A stretch of 64,000 nt of DNA. It comes from Ectopseudomonas mendocina. Lineage in GTDB: Bacteria > Pseudomonadota > Gammaproteobacteria > Pseudomonadales > Pseudomonadaceae. The number at the start of each line of letters is the position of its first letter. The stretch's first letter is position 1. The notes beneath the pieces are model-generated. The model saw only the letters and a list, made by a program, of their open reading frames with translations, did no database searches and was not told where the DNA came from. This document shows, one piece after another, positions 1 through 10,142 of this stretch. A program made the position numbers and the translations under genes. The DNA lies in contig NZ_SCFY01000007.1 in the NCBI RefSeq assembly GCF_007049795.1, positions 62,001-126,000 of the forward strand. Reading direction: 5' to 3'.

Positions 1-1
1 T

Positions 2-667
2 TACGTCAACCGTGGTCTCTCTCTGCTCGATCTGATCGAGGAGGGCAACCTCGGCTTGATTCGCGCCGTGGAAAAATTCGATCCGGAGCGGGGGTTCCGT
101 TTCTCGACTTATGCAACCTGGTGGATCCGCCAGACCATCGAACGCGCCATCATGAACCAGACGAGAACCATCCGTTTGCCGATTCATGTGGTCAAGGAGC
201 TCAACGTCTATCTGCGTGCAGCTCGTGAACTGACCCAGAAGCTTGACCATGAGCCTTCTGCGGAAGAAATTGCCAACCTGCTGGAGAAACCGGTGGGTGA
301 GGTCAAGCGGATGCTCGGCCTCAACGAGCGGGTGTCTTCGGTGGACGTCTCGCTCGGTCCGGACTCGGACAAGACGTTGCTCGATACCCTGACCGATGAT
401 CGTCCGACCGATCCGTGCGAGCTATTGCAGGACGATGATCTGTCGCAGAGCATCGATCAGTGGCTTTCCGACCTGACCGACAAACAGCGGGAAGTCGTTG
501 TGCGCCGCTTCGGCTTGCGCGGCCACGAAAGCTGCACCTTGGAAGAGGTCGGGCAGGAGATCGGCCTGACCCGCGAGCGAGTGCGGCAGATTCAGGTCGA
601 GGCACTCAAGCGCCTGCGGGAGATTCTCGAGAAGAACGGCTTGTCCAGCGACGCCTTGTTTCAGTGA
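2..667 (+). CDS. rpoS: RNA polymerase sigma factor RpoS, C-terminal part (5' end outside window)
   Basis: This is the stationary-phase/general stress sigma factor, which directs core RNA polymerase to stress promoters. The reading frame is open from base 2, so the start lies upstream of the window and about 222 residues are visible. The visible part begins inside region 2 (core-binding and -10 recognition, with [14 protein letters not shown]), passes through region 3, and ends in region 4 with the helix-turn-helix [19 protein letters not shown] that reads the -35 element. It is followed by a hairpin terminator and then rsmZ and fdxA, the usual Pseudomonas order. Identification is secure; only completeness is limited by the window edge. 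Confidence 0.97.
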   Translation, partial: YVNRGLSLLDLIEEGNLGLIRAVEKFDPERGFRFSTYATWWIRQTIERAIMNQTRTIRLPIHVVKELNVYLRAARELTQKLDHEPSAEEIANLLEKPVGEVKRMLGLNERVSSVDVSLGPDSDKTLLDTLTDDRPTDPCELLQDDDLSQSIDQWLSDLTDKQREVVVRRFGLRGHESCTLEEVGQEIGLTRERVRQIQVEALKRLREILEKNGLSSDALFQ

Positions 668-685
668 GGTTTCGCTTCGATCACG

Positions 686-709
686 AACCCGGCTCCGGCC
701 GGGTTTTTT
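686..709 (+). terminator. Rho-independent terminator of rpoS
   Basis: An 8-bp inverted repeat (AACCCGGC / GCCGGGTT) with a four-base loop is followed by a run of six T, 18 bases after the rpoS stop codon. Confidence 0.9.
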
Positions 710-720
710 GTGCGCGCTTA

Positions 721-738
721 TGTAAGCCATCGCTTACA
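721..738 (+). promoter_or_regulatory. GacA upstream activating sequence of rsmZ
   Basis: The sequence is TGTAAG, six bases, CTTACA: a perfect match to the palindromic GacA binding element known upstream of rsmY/rsmZ genes. It lies about 150-170 bp before the proposed rsmZ start, the usual distance. It marks rsmZ as a target of the GacS/GacA two-component system. Confidence 0.92.
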
Positions 739-853
739 GGTATTGTCAGTATATGTTCTGAAAGCCCATGGTTTTTACTGAGCTTTTACTTAACTGTTTG
801 TTTTTTTAAAGATTTTGAAAAATCACGAATAGACTGGGTCAATCTGAGTCGGG

Positions 854-881
854 TTGTGCGGTTGCCTGAAGCGGCTAATAT
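854..881 (+). promoter_or_regulatory. Putative rsmZ promoter
   Basis: TTGTGC (854-859) and TAATAT (876-881) are separated by 16 bp and would place the transcript start near 888-890, just before the first RsmZ stem-loop. This is read from the sequence; the exact start is inferred. Confidence 0.6.
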
Positions 882-888
882 CACACCC

Positions 889-1021
889 GTGCTCAGGGAA
901 AAGCACAGGCCATCAGGATGAGGGTCAGGAACATCGCAAGACGCGATTCATCAGGACGATGAGTTGGGAAACAAAGGGACTAGGGAATAAAAGTGGGCGG
1001 CGCAAGCCGCCCCTTTTTTTT
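889..1021 (+). ncRNA. rsmZ: Regulatory small RNA RsmZ
   Basis: RsmZ sequesters the translational repressor RsmA/CsrA. The region has seven GGA motifs; the first sits in the loop of a stem formed by GTGCT and AGCAC (889-906), and another between CATC and GATG arms near 940-960. The RNA ends in a GC-rich hairpin (995-1013) followed by eight T (1014-1021). An upstream GacA site, a -10 box and the rpoS-rsmZ-fdxA order all support the call. The length of about 133 nt is slightly above the 116-127 nt that I recall for described RsmZ RNAs. No credible protein-coding frame is present. Confidence 0.92.
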
Positions 1022-1065
1022 GCGCGTTATTCGTAGTGCCAGCCTGACGCTCCGTCGCTCCGGTG

Positions 1066-1110
1066 CCAGAAACACAAAGACCCGCACTTGGCGGGTCTTT
1101 GTGTTTCTGG
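1066..1110 (-). terminator. Long perfect hairpin after fdxA
   Basis: A perfect 20-bp inverted repeat (arms 1066-1085 and 1091-1110) with a five-base loop lies just after the fdxA stop on the minus strand. The arms hold an A/T-rich outer half and a GC-rich inner half, so it can work as a terminator in either direction between convergent rsmZ and fdxA. Confidence 0.8.
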
Positions 1111-1116
1111 GCGAAC

Positions 1117-1440
1117 TCAGCGCTCCAGATGTTGCAGCTTGTCCTTCACGCCATCCCACTCTTCGGCGTCCGGCAGTGCTTCTTTCTTCTCGGTGATGTT
1201 CGGCCACACCTCAGCCAGGTCGGCGTTCAGTTCGATGAACTCCTGCTGATCTTCGGGCACTTCATCTTCCGAGAAGATCGCCTGCGCTGGGCACTCCGGC
1301 TCGCACAGGGCGCAATCGATGCATTCATCCGGGTGAATGACCAGGAAGTTCGGGCCTTCGTAGAAGCAGTCCACCGGGCAGACTTCCACACAGTCGGTGT
1401 ATTTGCACTTGATGCAGTTGTCGGTGACGACGAAGGTCAT
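1117..1440 (-). CDS. fdxA: Seven-iron ferredoxin FdxA
   Basis: This small cytoplasmic electron carrier (107 residues) holds a [3Fe-4S] and a [4Fe-4S] cluster. The N-terminal cysteines appear as [20 protein letters not shown] (residues 7-26, where the second cluster position is atypical, as in 7Fe ferredoxins), and the second motif is [12 protein letters not shown] near residues 40-51. The C-terminal extension of about 50 residues is typical of the FdxA type. It lies between rsmZ and mutS, as in other Pseudomonas genomes. The partner enzyme cannot be told from the sequence. Confidence 0.95.
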   Translation of the reverse strand: MTFVVTDNCIKCKYTDCVEVCPVDCFYEGPNFLVIHPDECIDCALCEPECPAQAIFSEDEVPEDQQEFIELNADLAEVWPNITEKKEALPDAEEWDGVKDKLQHLER

Positions 1441-1578
1441 TCTGATTCTCTCCTCGGGCGGCGGCCTGGGCCCTTTCTAGGAGGGGCTGTCAGGCGCTCT
1501 GTCTGTGGCCGCGGCTCAGGCTGTAAACCGGGCGGTCGTAAAATTGCGCGCGATTCTAGCAGTTTGTTGTATTGAGCG

Positions 1579-4146
1579 TTAGATCTGCGTCTTCCATGTA
1601 TATAACAGCTCCAGCGCCTTGCGCGGAGTCAGATCATCCGGATTGATCTTGTGCAATTGCTCCAGCAGCGGGTGCGGCACGCTGGCGAACAGATCGCTTT
1701 GCATCGGCGCCTGCGGCTGGCCGGCTTCCTGGCGTGGCAGGTCGTGCGGCAGGCTGGTAGCCTCCAGGCGCGCCAAGTGCTCGCGTGCGCGGCTGATTAC
1801 CGTGCCGGGTACACCAGCCAGTTGCGCTACAGCCAGGCCGTAACTCTGGCTCGCGGGGCCTGGCTGAACGTGGTGGAGGAAGACGATGCGCTCGTTATGC
1901 TCGGTGGCCGAGAGGTGCACGTTTGCCACCACCGGCTCGCTTTCCGGCAGCACGGTCAGCTCGAAATAGTGTGTGGCGAACAGGGTGAAGGCGCGCAGGC
2001 GCGCCAGGTGCTCGGCGGCTGACCAGGCCAGCGACAGGCCGTCGAAGGTACTGGTGCCGCGGCCGACCTCGTCCATCAACACCAGGCTACGCTCGCTGGC
2101 GTTGTGCAGGATGTTGGCAGTTTCGCTCATCTCCACCATGAAGGTGGAACGGCCGCCAGCCAGGTCATCGCTCGAGCCGATACGAGTGAAGATACGGTCG
2201 ACCAGCGACAGCTCACAGGCCGCCGCCGGCACGAAGCTGCCGATATGGGCCAGCAGCACGATCAGCGCAGTCTGGCGCATGTAGGTGGATTTACCGCCCA
2301 TGTTCGGCCCGGTGATGACCAGCATGCGGCGGTTGTCGTCCAGATCCAGATCGTTGGCCACGAAGGGCGTGGTCAGCACCTGCTCGACCACCGGGTGACG
2401 GCCCTGGTCGATACGTATGCATGGTTCGTCGACGAAACTCGGGCGATTCAGGTCAAGGTTCAGCGAGCGCTCGGCCAGGTTGCTCAGTACGTCCAGTTCG
2501 GCGAGGGCCGCGGCACTATCCTGCAGCGGCGCCAGATGGCCGATAAGACGCTCGAGCAACTCGTCGTAGAGCATCTTTTCCCGTGCCAGGGCGCGGCTCT
2601 TGGCTGAGAGCGCCTTGTCCTCGAACTCCTTCAGTTCCGGGGTGATGAAACGCTCGGCGCCTTTGAGCGTCTGTCGGCGGATATAGTCAGCTGGCGCCGA
2701 CTCGGCCTGCTTGGTCGGCAGTTCGATGAAATAGCCGTGCACGCGGTTGTAGCCGACCTTGAGGTTGGCCAGGCCGGTACGCTCCTTCTCCCGAGCTTCC
2801 AGATCCATGAGGAACTGGCCGGCGTTCTCGCTCATCGCCTGCAGCTCGTCCAGCTCGGCGTCGTAGCCGGTTTTCAGCACGCCGCCGTCACGGATCACCG
2901 CCGGCGGGTTGTCGATGATGGCGCGGGCCAGCAGGTCGGCCAGTTCCGGGTAGGTGGAGATGCTGCCGGCCAGCTGTTGCAGGTGCGGGGTGTCCAGCGT
3001 GGTCATCGCCATCTGCAGTTCTGGCAGTGCCGCCAGAGCGTCGCGCAGGCGGGCGAGGTCGCGTGGGCGGGCGTTGCGCAAGCCGATGCGGGCAAGGATG
3101 CGTTCCAGGTCGCCAATTTCCTTGAGCTGCGGCTGCAGCGTTTCGAAGCGATAGCCATCGAGCAGGCGGGCGATGGCGTCCTGGCGCGCCTCCAGGACCG
3201 TGCGATCACGTAGCGGACGGTTCAGCCAACGACCCAGCAGACGGCTGGCCATGGCGGTCTGGCAGCGATCCATCACCGACTGCAGAGTGTTGTCGCGGCC
3301 GCCGGCGAGGTTGATGTCCAGCTCCAGGTTGCGGCGGCTGGCACTGTCGAGAATCACCGTGTCGTCCAGACGCTCGTGACGCAGGCTGCGCAGGTGGGGC
3401 AGGGCGGTGCGCTGGGTTTCTTTGGCATAGCCAAGCAGGCAGCCGGCGGCGCCGATGGCCAGGGTCAGGTTTTCGCAGCCGAAGCCTTTCAGGTCCTGAG
3501 TGCTGAATTGCTGGCACAGGCTCTTGAAGGCGCTGTCGCTGTCGAAATCCCACGGCGCGCGGCGGCGCGAGCCTTTGCGCTTCTCGGCGGGCAGACCTTG
3601 CGGCCAGTCGTCCGGGATCAGCAGCTCGGCGGGGCTCAGGCGTTCCAGTTCGGCCAGCAGGTTTTCCCAGCCTTTGATCTCCTGCACGCTGAAGCGGCCG
3701 CTGGTGATATCCAGCACGGCCAGGCCGAACAGACGTTCGTCGCCGAGGACGGCGGCCAGCAGGTTGTCACGGTGCTCATCGAGCAGGGCTTCGTCGCTGA
3801 TGGTGCCGGGGGTGATGATACGAACCACCTGGCGCTCCACCGGGCCTTTACTGGTGGCCGGGTCGCCGATCTGTTCGCAGATCACCACAGACTCGCCGAG
3901 CTTGACCAGCTTGGCCAGATAGCCTTCGAGCGAATGAAAAGGAATACCGCACATGGGGATCGATTGGCCGGCCGACTGGCCGCGTGCGGTCAGGGTGATG
4001 TCGAGCAGCTTGGCTGCCTTCTTCGCGTCTTCGTAGAAAATCTCGTAGAAGTCACCCATGCGATAGAACATCAACTGATCCGGGTGCTGGTTCTTCAGCT
4101 TCCAGTACTGCTGCATCATCGGGGTGTGTGCGGAGAGATCGGTCAT
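1579..4146 (-). CDS. mutS: DNA mismatch repair protein MutS
   Basis: MutS recognises mispaired bases and starts methyl-independent or MutL-dependent repair. The N-terminal mismatch-binding motif is [11 protein letters not shown] with the conserved Phe-x-Glu; the ATPase has Walker A ([13 protein letters not shown]), Walker B ([21 protein letters not shown]) and the ATHYFEL motif. The start at 4146 gives [15 protein letters not shown] and 855 residues, the family's length in Pseudomonas; the frame stays open upstream to 4194, but those 16 residues do not look like MutS. It is transcribed away from the chemotaxis gene and toward fdxA. Confidence 0.97.
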   Translation of the reverse strand: MTDLSAHTPMMQQYWKLKNQHPDQLMFYRMGDFYEIFYEDAKKAAKLLDITLTARGQSAGQSIPMCGIPFHSLEGYLAKLVKLGESVVICEQIGDPATSKGPVERQVVRIITPGTISDEALLDEHRDNLLAAVLGDERLFGLAVLDITSGRFSVQEIKGWENLLAELERLSPAELLIPDDWPQGLPAEKRKGSRRRAPWDFDSDSAFKSLCQQFSTQDLKGFGCENLTLAIGAAGCLLGYAKETQRTALPHLRSLRHERLDDTVILDSASRRNLELDINLAGGRDNTLQSVMDRCQTAMASRLLGRWLNRPLRDRTVLEARQDAIARLLDGYRFETLQPQLKEIGDLERILARIGLRNARPRDLARLRDALAALPELQMAMTTLDTPHLQQLAGSISTYPELADLLARAIIDNPPAVIRDGGVLKTGYDAELDELQAMSENAGQFLMDLEAREKERTGLANLKVGYNRVHGYFIELPTKQAESAPADYIRRQTLKGAERFITPELKEFEDKALSAKSRALAREKMLYDELLERLIGHLAPLQDSAAALAELDVLSNLAERSLNLDLNRPSFVDEPCIRIDQGRHPVVEQVLTTPFVANDLDLDDNRRMLVITGPNMGGKSTYMRQTALIVLLAHIGSFVPAAACELSLVDRIFTRIGSSDDLAGGRSTFMVEMSETANILHNASERSLVLMDEVGRGTSTFDGLSLAWSAAEHLARLRAFTLFATHYFELTVLPESEPVVANVHLSATEHNERIVFLHHVQPGPASQSYGLAVAQLAGVPGTVISRAREHLARLEATSLPHDLPRQEAGQPQAPMQSDLFASVPHPLLEQLHKINPDDLTPRKALELLYTWKTQI

Positions 4147-4237
4147 GCCGGGCCTTACGTGCAGTGGGTGTGACGAAGCCGGGAATTTTCCCATACTTCG
4201 TCCCTCACGTGGGCTGCGAATCTGACGCGATTACCTG

Positions 4238-5541
4238 TCAGTCGGTGAAGGTCACCGAGAACTGGGCCACAGCCTCAACCACGCGCTGCGACTCGCTGCG
4301 TATCTCACGAATCACTTCGCCGGCCTGGTTGGCCAGGTCTACGCCGGTGCGTGCACGCTCTCGCGTGGTTGCCATGCTGGCCACTGCGTTGCGCGTAAGG
4401 CTCTGGTTCTGTTGAACGACGCCGTTGATCTCCTGGGTGGCCTGGCTGGTGCGCGAGGCCAGTTGACGCACTTCATCGGCCACTACGGCGAAGCCGCGGC
4501 CCTGTTCACCGGCGCGTGCTGCTTCGATGGCCGCGTTGAGTGCCAGCAGGTTGGTCTGGTCGGCGATACTGCGGATCACCTGAACGATGCTGGTGATCTG
4601 CTCGGATTGTTTGTTGAGGCCTTCTATCTGTTCGGCCACATGAGCCAGTTCGCTGGCAATGTCGGCAACCACCTCGACGGTCTGGGCTACCGTGCGCGTT
4701 CCGTGATCGGCGGAAACGTCGGTTTCCTTGGCGATGTCATGAGCCAGCTGGGCTGCGGCAGCCTCCGAGTCGCGGCGTTCGACCTGAGCGGTGATGTCGC
4801 TGGCGAATTTCACGACGCCATAGACGCGGCCGTTGGCGTCGTACAGGGGGTTGTAGGTGGCGCGCAGCCAGACCTGGCGGCCTTGTTTGGTCACTCGGCG
4901 AAAGCGATCGGACATGAACTCGCCCTTGTTCAGGCGAGCCCAGAACTGATGGTAGTCCTCGCTGTGGCTGTCCTCGTTCAGGCAGAAGAGCCGGTGATGC
5001 TGGCCAACCACCTCTTCTCGGCGATAGCCCATCAGGTCAAGGAAGTTCTGGTTGGCACTGACAACTTGACCCTCGAGGTTGAACTCGATCACCGCCATGG
5101 AGCGGTCGATGGCCTTGATATAGCTCTCGTGCATATGTTCGGCCGCTACCTGGCGGGTGATGTCGGTGGCAATCTTCATGACCTTGGTCACCGAGCCCTG
5201 GGCGTCACGGATTGGCATGTAGGTCGCTTCCAGCCAGACCTCCTTGCCGTCTCGCGTCACTCGAGGGAATCGATCACTGAAGTGCTCACCCTGGCGTAGG
5301 CGCTGCCAGAACTGCTGATAAGCGAGGCTCTCGCTCAGGCTTCGGGGGCAAAACATGCGGTGGTGTTTGCCGACAATATCCTCCAGGCGATAATTCACCA
5401 CGCCGAGAAAGGCTGGGTTGGCGTCGAGAATGATGCCGTCCGGGTGAACTCGATCATCGCCATCGATTGGCGAATGGCTTGTAGCTCCGCCGCTCCCAGA
5501 TCCTGCGCGTCCTTGTGTTCCTTGTTCCGTGACAGCCACAT
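4238..5541 (-). pseudogene. PAS-PAS methyl-accepting chemotaxis transducer (BdlA-like), with apparent frameshift
   Basis: This is a soluble transducer with two PAS domains (restored residues about 20-135 and 140-255) and a methyl-accepting signalling domain with the hairpin tip motif [30 protein letters not shown] split over its core. It has no membrane segments, like P. aeruginosa BdlA. The ATG at 5541 follows AGGAGG by eight bases and encodes 32 residues ending MAMIEF; the frame then breaks at a GGG run (5442-5444). Downstream the other frame reads [13 protein letters not shown], so the expected [13 protein letters not shown] needs one extra base. Restored length is 434 residues. The long open frame running upstream to 5770 is not PAS-like. 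It is either a genuine pseudogene or a sequencing indel. Confidence 0.85.
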
Positions 5542-5651
5542 TGCAGTGCCTCCTGTCGCACCCTAGCCGTGATAACAGTAGACGAAATTTGCCGTTTCCA
5601 CTGGCGGTGCAAGCTGTGTAGGGTTTGCCGTTCGATGAGCGAGGAGTGGAT

Positions 5652-6152
5652 ATGGACAGAATCAGCCAACTGGCCGAACAACTGGGTGCAGCATTACAGG
5701 CGCAAGCTGCCCAGGTCACCACTGCGGAGTCCTGTACAGGCGGCGGTATTGCCGAGGCAATCACTCGCATCCCTGGCAGTTCGGCCTGGTTCGAGGCCGG
5801 CTATGTGACGTACTCCAACACCCAGAAAACCAAGCAGTTGGCTGTGTGTGCCGACTTTTTCGCCAGTGTGGGCGCCGTTAGCCGTGAGGTGGTCGAAGCG
5901 ATGGTGCGTGGCGCTCAGGCCAACAGCGGGGCGCGCTATGCCGTGGCTGTCAGTGGTGTGGCGGGGCCGGGCGGTGGTTCCGTTGACAAACCAGTCGGTA
6001 CGGTCTGGTTGGCCTGGGGCGACGGCGAGCGTCTTTTCAGTGTGCGCAAGCAATTCGCGGGTAACCGCGATGAGGTGCGCCGACAAACGGTCGAGACCGC
6101 TCTGGCGGGGCTTCTGCGCCTGTTGGCAGAGGAAAATCCGCTTATGGGGTAG
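5652..6152 (+). CDS. pncC: Nicotinamide-nucleotide amidase PncC (CinA C-terminal domain)
   Basis: PncC deamidates NMN to nicotinate mononucleotide in pyridine nucleotide recycling. The protein (166 residues) is a stand-alone CinA C-terminal domain, with [16 protein letters not shown] near the N terminus (catalytic Ser/Thr region), GYVTYSN, and the [12 protein letters not shown] loop followed by KPVGTVW. The ATG at 5652 has GAGGAG five bases upstream; an in-frame ATG at 5625 lacks such a site. It lies immediately upstream of recA, the common Pseudomonas arrangement, but with its own stop and an SOS box between them. Confidence 0.94.
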   Translation: MDRISQLAEQLGAALQAQAAQVTTAESCTGGGIAEAITRIPGSSAWFEAGYVTYSNTQKTKQLAVCADFFASVGAVSREVVEAMVRGAQANSGARYAVAVSGVAGPGGGSVDKPVGTVWLAWGDGERLFSVRKQFAGNRDEVRRQTVETALAGLLRLLAEENPLMG

Positions 6153-6177
6153 GCGGGCGACTTGCCCTGTGGAATAA

Positions 6178-6197
6178 TACTGGCTACTTATACAGTT
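6178..6197 (+). promoter_or_regulatory. LexA (SOS) box of recA
   Basis: TACTG, ten bases, CAGTT fits the gammaproteobacterial CTG-N10-CAG LexA operator. It lies 43 bp before the recA ATG. A possible -35 (TTGCCC, 6162-6167) sits just upstream, so LexA bound here would cover the -10 region. Confidence 0.88.
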
Positions 6198-6239
6198 GTT
6201 GGCGGCCCTAGGGGCCCTTGTTAATACGTGAGGATGGTA

Positions 6240-7283
6240 ATGGACGAGAACAAGAAGCGCGCTTTGGCGGCTGCCCTGGGTCAGATCGAGAAACAGTTCG
6301 GCAAGGGCGCGGTCATGCGCATGGGCGACCATGAGCGTCAGGCCATTCCGGCTATCTCCACCGGCTCGCTGGGGCTGGATATCGCTCTGGGTATCGGCGG
6401 CCTGCCGAAGGGACGTATCGTCGAGATCTACGGCCCGGAATCCTCTGGTAAGACCACGCTGACCCTGTCGGTAATCGCCGAAGCGCAGAAGCTTGGCGCC
6501 ACCTGTGCCTTCGTCGATGCCGAGCATGCTCTCGACCCGGATTATGCCGGCAAGCTCGGCGTCAACGTCGATGATCTGCTGGTATCGCAGCCGGACACTG
6601 GTGAGCAGGCACTGGAAATCACCGACATGCTGGTGCGCTCCAATGCCATCGACGTGATCATCGTCGACTCCGTGGCGGCTCTGGTGCCCAAGGCGGAAAT
6701 CGAAGGCGAGATGGGTGACATGCACGTAGGTCTGCAGGCGCGTCTGATGAGCCAGGCGCTGCGCAAAATCACCGGTAACATCAAGAACGCCAACTGCCTG
6801 GTGATCTTCATCAACCAGATTCGTATGAAGATCGGCGTGATGTTCGGTAGCCCGGAAACCACCACTGGCGGTAACGCCCTGAAGTTCTACTCCTCGGTTC
6901 GTCTGGATATCCGCCGTACTGGTGCGGTGAAGGAAGGCGAAGAGGTCGTGGGCAGCGAAACCCGCGTGAAGATCGTCAAGAACAAGGTCGCGCCACCTTT
7001 CCGCCAGGCGGAGTTCCAGATCCTTTACGGCAAAGGTATCTACCGTAATGGCGAGATCATCGATCTCGGCGTGCAACAGGGCCTGGTCGAGAAATCGGGT
7101 GCCTGGTACAGCTACAAGGGCAACAAGATCGGTCAGGGCAAGGCCAATGCGGCCAAGTATCTGGAAGACAACCAGGAAGTGGCGCGTGAGATCGAAGGTC
7201 TGATTCGCGAGAAGCTGCTGGTCAGCAGCACTCCGGCCAAGGCTCCGGCTGCCGATCTGGCTGATGCTGAAGTCGACTTCTAA
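6240..7283 (+). CDS. recA: Recombinase RecA
   Basis: RecA forms filaments on single-stranded DNA for homologous recombination and activates LexA self-cleavage. It has 347 residues, with Walker [11 protein letters not shown] (about residue 67), the Walker B region [13 protein letters not shown], the L2 loop [21 protein letters not shown], and an acidic C-terminal tail ending DAEVDF. The start is set at 6240 (MDENKKRAL) with a GAGGAT sequence upstream; the frame also has an ATG at 6228, which is less likely. The SOS box is upstream, and recX follows after 11 bp, so the two are probably co-transcribed. Confidence 0.99.
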   Translation: MDENKKRALAAALGQIEKQFGKGAVMRMGDHERQAIPAISTGSLGLDIALGIGGLPKGRIVEIYGPESSGKTTLTLSVIAEAQKLGATCAFVDAEHALDPDYAGKLGVNVDDLLVSQPDTGEQALEITDMLVRSNAIDVIIVDSVAALVPKAEIEGEMGDMHVGLQARLMSQALRKITGNIKNANCLVIFINQIRMKIGVMFGSPETTTGGNALKFYSSVRLDIRRTGAVKEGEEVVGSETRVKIVKNKVAPPFRQAEFQILYGKGIYRNGEIIDLGVQQGLVEKSGAWYSYKGNKIGQGKANAAKYLEDNQEVAREIEGLIREKLLVSSTPAKAPAADLADAEVDF

Positions 7284-7294
7284 GTCGTCAGAGC

Positions 7295-7756
7295 ATGACC
7301 GTCGTACTGGATAACCCGCTCGCCGTCAGGCGGGCGGCCATGGATCTACTGGCGCGGCGTGAGCATGGACGTGTCGAGCTTACGCGCAAGTTGCGCAAGC
7401 GTGGTGCCCCCGAGGATATGATCGACGCGGCTTTGCAGCGGCTATCGGAGGAGGGCTTGTTATCCGAGGCCCGCTATCTGGAAAGTTTCGTCGCTTATCG
7501 TGCGCGTGCTGGTTACGGGCCGTTGCGTATTCGCGAGGAGCTCGGCCAACGTGGGCTTGCGCGTAGCGATGTCGATCAGGCTCTGCGTGAAAGTGGTATC
7601 GACTGGTTCGAGCAGTTGCGTGAAACCTGGCAGCGCAAGTTTGCCAGTCGGCTTCCTGGGGATGCTCGAGAGCGTGCTCAGCAAGGCCGGTTTCTGGCCT
7701 ATCGTGGTTATTCGCTGGATATGATCGGGCGTCTGTTGCGCGGTTGCGATGAATAG
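7295..7756 (+). CDS. recX: RecA regulator RecX
   Basis: RecX binds RecA filaments and limits their activity. The 153-residue protein is built of three-helix repeats typical of the family, with [15 protein letters not shown] near residue 19, the [20 protein letters not shown] stretch, and [15 protein letters not shown] after it. It lies 11 bp downstream of recA and is presumably induced by the same LexA-controlled promoter. Confidence 0.96.
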   Translation: MTVVLDNPLAVRRAAMDLLARREHGRVELTRKLRKRGAPEDMIDAALQRLSEEGLLSEARYLESFVAYRARAGYGPLRIREELGQRGLARSDVDQALRESGIDWFEQLRETWQRKFASRLPGDARERAQQGRFLAYRGYSLDMIGRLLRGCDE

Positions 7757-7769
7757 CCCGTCAGTCTGC

Positions 7770-8651
7770 TCAGGCTGGCTGGATGGCCAACTGACGTAGA
7801 TGGCTCGGCACGTCTGGTGCGCCGGCCAGGCGCAACCCTTCGCCAAGTGCAGTGGCTTCCTGATGCTCTTTGGGCAGGAGGAGGAACTCTGGGGTGCCGG
7901 CTTTCTTCAGTAACGACAGGCGTGCATAGGGGATGCCGTTGTCCAGTAGCAGCCCCATGAAGCTGGGATCGCTCCACGCTGCTTCTGGCATGGCCAGTAC
8001 GTGATAGCGATTTTGCAGGTTGTCCAGGCCCGCTTCATTCAAACGATAGCGAACCAGATTGGCTGGCAGCAGCACTTCCAGTTCGCGTCTGCGCGCATAG
8101 GCGATTGCTCCGGCGAAGGCTTCGCCGTGCATCTCCCCAGACCAGAAGGTGCGCGAGCCGCGCCAGTTGGCCTGGCGAAGTTCTATCGGCTCGCCGGCGA
8201 GAAAGCGCGGCAACGCCTGGCTGACGGTCTTGACGAAATCCTTGTAGCTGATGATGCGCACCTGCTTGCAGTGTTCGCTTGCCGCGTAGTCTTCGAAGCT
8301 CACGTAGCCTGGTACCGGACAAGGACAGGCGAAGCCATCGATCAGGCGCAGATCGAACGATTGCAGTTGCTGCGTTTGCGCTTCCACTACTTGAGTCAGT
8401 GCGGAGTGGGCCTGTGCTTTGTCTTCCTGCACGGGGCCGGAAAGTGCGCCGCGAGGCAGGTTGAGCAGAAGCTGCAGTTGCGGGCCGTCGTGCCAGCCAA
8501 TGCTTTCGACCGCTGCTGGCAAGGGTTTGAATGGCAGACGCAGGGCGCTGGCTCTGGCGAATATCTGCCGTGAGCTGCGGCCGAGCAGGCCCATGCGCTG
8601 AGCCAGTGCAGCCAGGCGGCTGCTGAGAGTTGAGGATTCGGACAGGCTCAT
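7770..8651 (-). CDS. Conserved hypothetical protein next to recX (DUF6685-like)
   Basis: This 293-residue protein has no signal peptide or membrane segment and no catalytic motif that I can assign. It has an early cysteine pair (FACPCPVP), a SFEDYAAS stretch and a C-terminal half rich in Leu/Ala. The same position next to recX is occupied by a conserved hypothetical gene in P. aeruginosa, and I believe the family is DUF6685, from memory only. The start at 8651 (MSLSESS) has AGGAG about 14 bases upstream; a longer frame to 8714 reads as Arg/Cys-rich non-conserved sequence. The gene converges on recX with only 13 bp between the stop codons. Confidence 0.8.
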   Translation of the reverse strand: MSLSESSTLSSRLAALAQRMGLLGRSSRQIFARASALRLPFKPLPAAVESIGWHDGPQLQLLLNLPRGALSGPVQEDKAQAHSALTQVVEAQTQQLQSFDLRLIDGFACPCPVPGYVSFEDYAASEHCKQVRIISYKDFVKTVSQALPRFLAGEPIELRQANWRGSRTFWSGEMHGEAFAGAIAYARRRELEVLLPANLVRYRLNEAGLDNLQNRYHVLAMPEAAWSDPSFMGLLLDNGIPYARLSLLKKAGTPEFLLLPKEHQEATALGEGLRLAGAPDVPSHLRQLAIQPA

Positions 8652-8795
8652 GGCCGGCAGATCGCTCCTGAAGCGTCTGCTGCAGTGTGGCAGACGCGGA
8701 TGGCTATTGCCCATATAGCGTAGCGCGGCGCGTGAGTGCCTGTCGCGTTACAGGTCTGTGGCAAAATAGCCGCATTCATTTGCGAGGGTGCCTCC

Positions 8796-9017
8796 ATGCC
8801 CAGCTTGGTGCTGGATATTGCGTTATCGGCCGAACGGTTGCAGGCCATCTATCGTGGCCAAGCTAACCGGATTATGGCGCAAAGCCGCGACGGGCGCCGC
8901 GTCAGTTTGCCGGCCCATCATTTGCGGCCGTATTTGACCCACGCCGGCATCTTTGGTTCCTTCGTGCTGGAATTCAATAGCTCCGGCGAGTTACTGAGCT
9001 TACGCCCTTTGGAGTGA
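8796..9017 (+). CDS. DUF2835 family small protein
   Basis: A 73-residue protein that fits the DUF2835 family: it opens with hydrophobic MPSLVLDIALS, has a basic middle (YRGQANRIMAQSRDGRRVSLPAHHLRPY) broken into short strands, and ends GIFGSFVLEFN and LRPLE. The function of the family is not known. The start at 8796 follows GCGAGGGTG; the frame extends upstream to 8736 but that part is not conserved-looking. It lies between the DUF6685-like gene and pyrD on the pyrD strand. Confidence 0.8.
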   Translation: MPSLVLDIALSAERLQAIYRGQANRIMAQSRDGRRVSLPAHHLRPYLTHAGIFGSFVLEFNSSGELLSLRPLE

Positions 9018-9103
9018 TCTGGCGCACTTGCCTCGCGCCGAAGCCGCCTGCGCGGCTATAATCGCCGGCTGCCAACCCTCTACCTGTCGAGCTGAGCCTG
9101 ATC

Positions 9104-10126
9104 ATGTACTCCCTGGCCCGCGAGCTGCTGTTCAAACTGTCCCCGGAAACTTCCCATGAGCTGTCCATCGATCTGATCGGTGCTGGTGGTCGGCTGGGGC
9201 TCAACGGCCTGCTGACCAAGGCGCCGGCCAGCCTGCCGGTAAACGTGATGGGTTTGCAGTTCGCCAATCCGGTCGGTCTGGCAGCGGGGTTGGACAAGAA
9301 TGGCGATGCCATCGATGGTTTCGCCCAGTTGGGCTTCGGTTTCGTCGAGATCGGCACCGTTACACCACGTCCGCAGCCGGGCAACCCCAAGCCACGACTG
9401 TTTCGTCTACCGGAGGCCGAGGCGGTGATCAATCGCATGGGCTTCAACAACCGTGGCGTCGATCATTTGCTCGAGCGGGTCAAGGCAGCGAAGTTCAAGG
9501 GTGTGCTGGGTATCAATATCGGCAAGAACTTCGATACGCCGGTCGAGCGGGCAGTGGATGATTACCTGGCTTGCCTGGACAAGGTTTATGCCCACGCCAG
9601 TTACGTCACGGTCAACGTCAGCTCGCCCAATACGCCGGGGCTGCGCAGTCTGCAGTTCGGTGATTCGTTGAAGGAGTTGCTCGAGGCGCTGCGTCGTCGT
9701 CAGGAAGATCTGGCCCAGGAGCACGGCAAACGCGTGCCACTGGCGATCAAGATTGCCCCGGACATGAGCGATGAAGAGACCGCGCTGGTGGCATCTGCGT
9801 TGCTGGGTGCCGATATGGACGCGGTGATCGCCACCAACACCACGCTCAGTCGTGAGGGCGTCGAAGGGCTGGCCCACGGGGATGAGGCAGGTGGTCTGTC
9901 GGGTGCACCCGTACGTGACAAGAGTACGCATATCGTCAAGGTGCTGGCCGGTGAGTTGTCGGGGCGTCTGCCGATCATCGCAGTTGGCGGTATTACCGAA
10001 GGCAAGCATGCGGCGGAGAAGATCGCTGCGGGTGCGAGCCTGGTCCAGATCTATTCGGGGTTCATCTACAAAGGACCGGCGCTGATTCGCGAGGCGGTTG
10101 ATGCGATTGCCGCGCTGCGTAAATAA
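9104..10126 (+). CDS. pyrD: Dihydroorotate dehydrogenase (quinone), class 2
   Basis: PyrD oxidises dihydroorotate to orotate with FMN, passing electrons to membrane quinone, in pyrimidine synthesis. The 340-residue length and the amphipathic N terminus ([19 protein letters not shown]) mark the membrane-associated class 2. Visible motifs are [18 protein letters not shown] (FMN/substrate site), [28 protein letters not shown] with the catalytic Ser, KIAPD, and the C-terminal AVGGI and [16 protein letters not shown]. It stands alone, followed by a hairpin and the convergent rmf. Confidence 0.97.
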   Translation: MYSLARELLFKLSPETSHELSIDLIGAGGRLGLNGLLTKAPASLPVNVMGLQFANPVGLAAGLDKNGDAIDGFAQLGFGFVEIGTVTPRPQPGNPKPRLFRLPEAEAVINRMGFNNRGVDHLLERVKAAKFKGVLGINIGKNFDTPVERAVDDYLACLDKVYAHASYVTVNVSSPNTPGLRSLQFGDSLKELLEALRRRQEDLAQEHGKRVPLAIKIAPDMSDEETALVASALLGADMDAVIATNTTLSREGVEGLAHGDEAGGLSGAPVRDKSTHIVKVLAGELSGRLPIIAVGGITEGKHAAEKIAAGASLVQIYSGFIYKGPALIREAVDAIAALRK

Positions 10127-10142
10127 GCTGCGTAAATAAATA

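Noticed and set aside
5542..5770. An upstream extension of the chemotaxis gene (76 more codons in the long frame)
   Set aside because: The extension is Cys/Ser/Arg-rich, overlaps pncC and its start, and the PAS domain is better continued from the frame that begins at 5541.
5694..7076. A 460-codon minus-strand frame across pncC and recA
   Set aside because: Antisense to two secure genes and crossing the SOS box and intergenic region.
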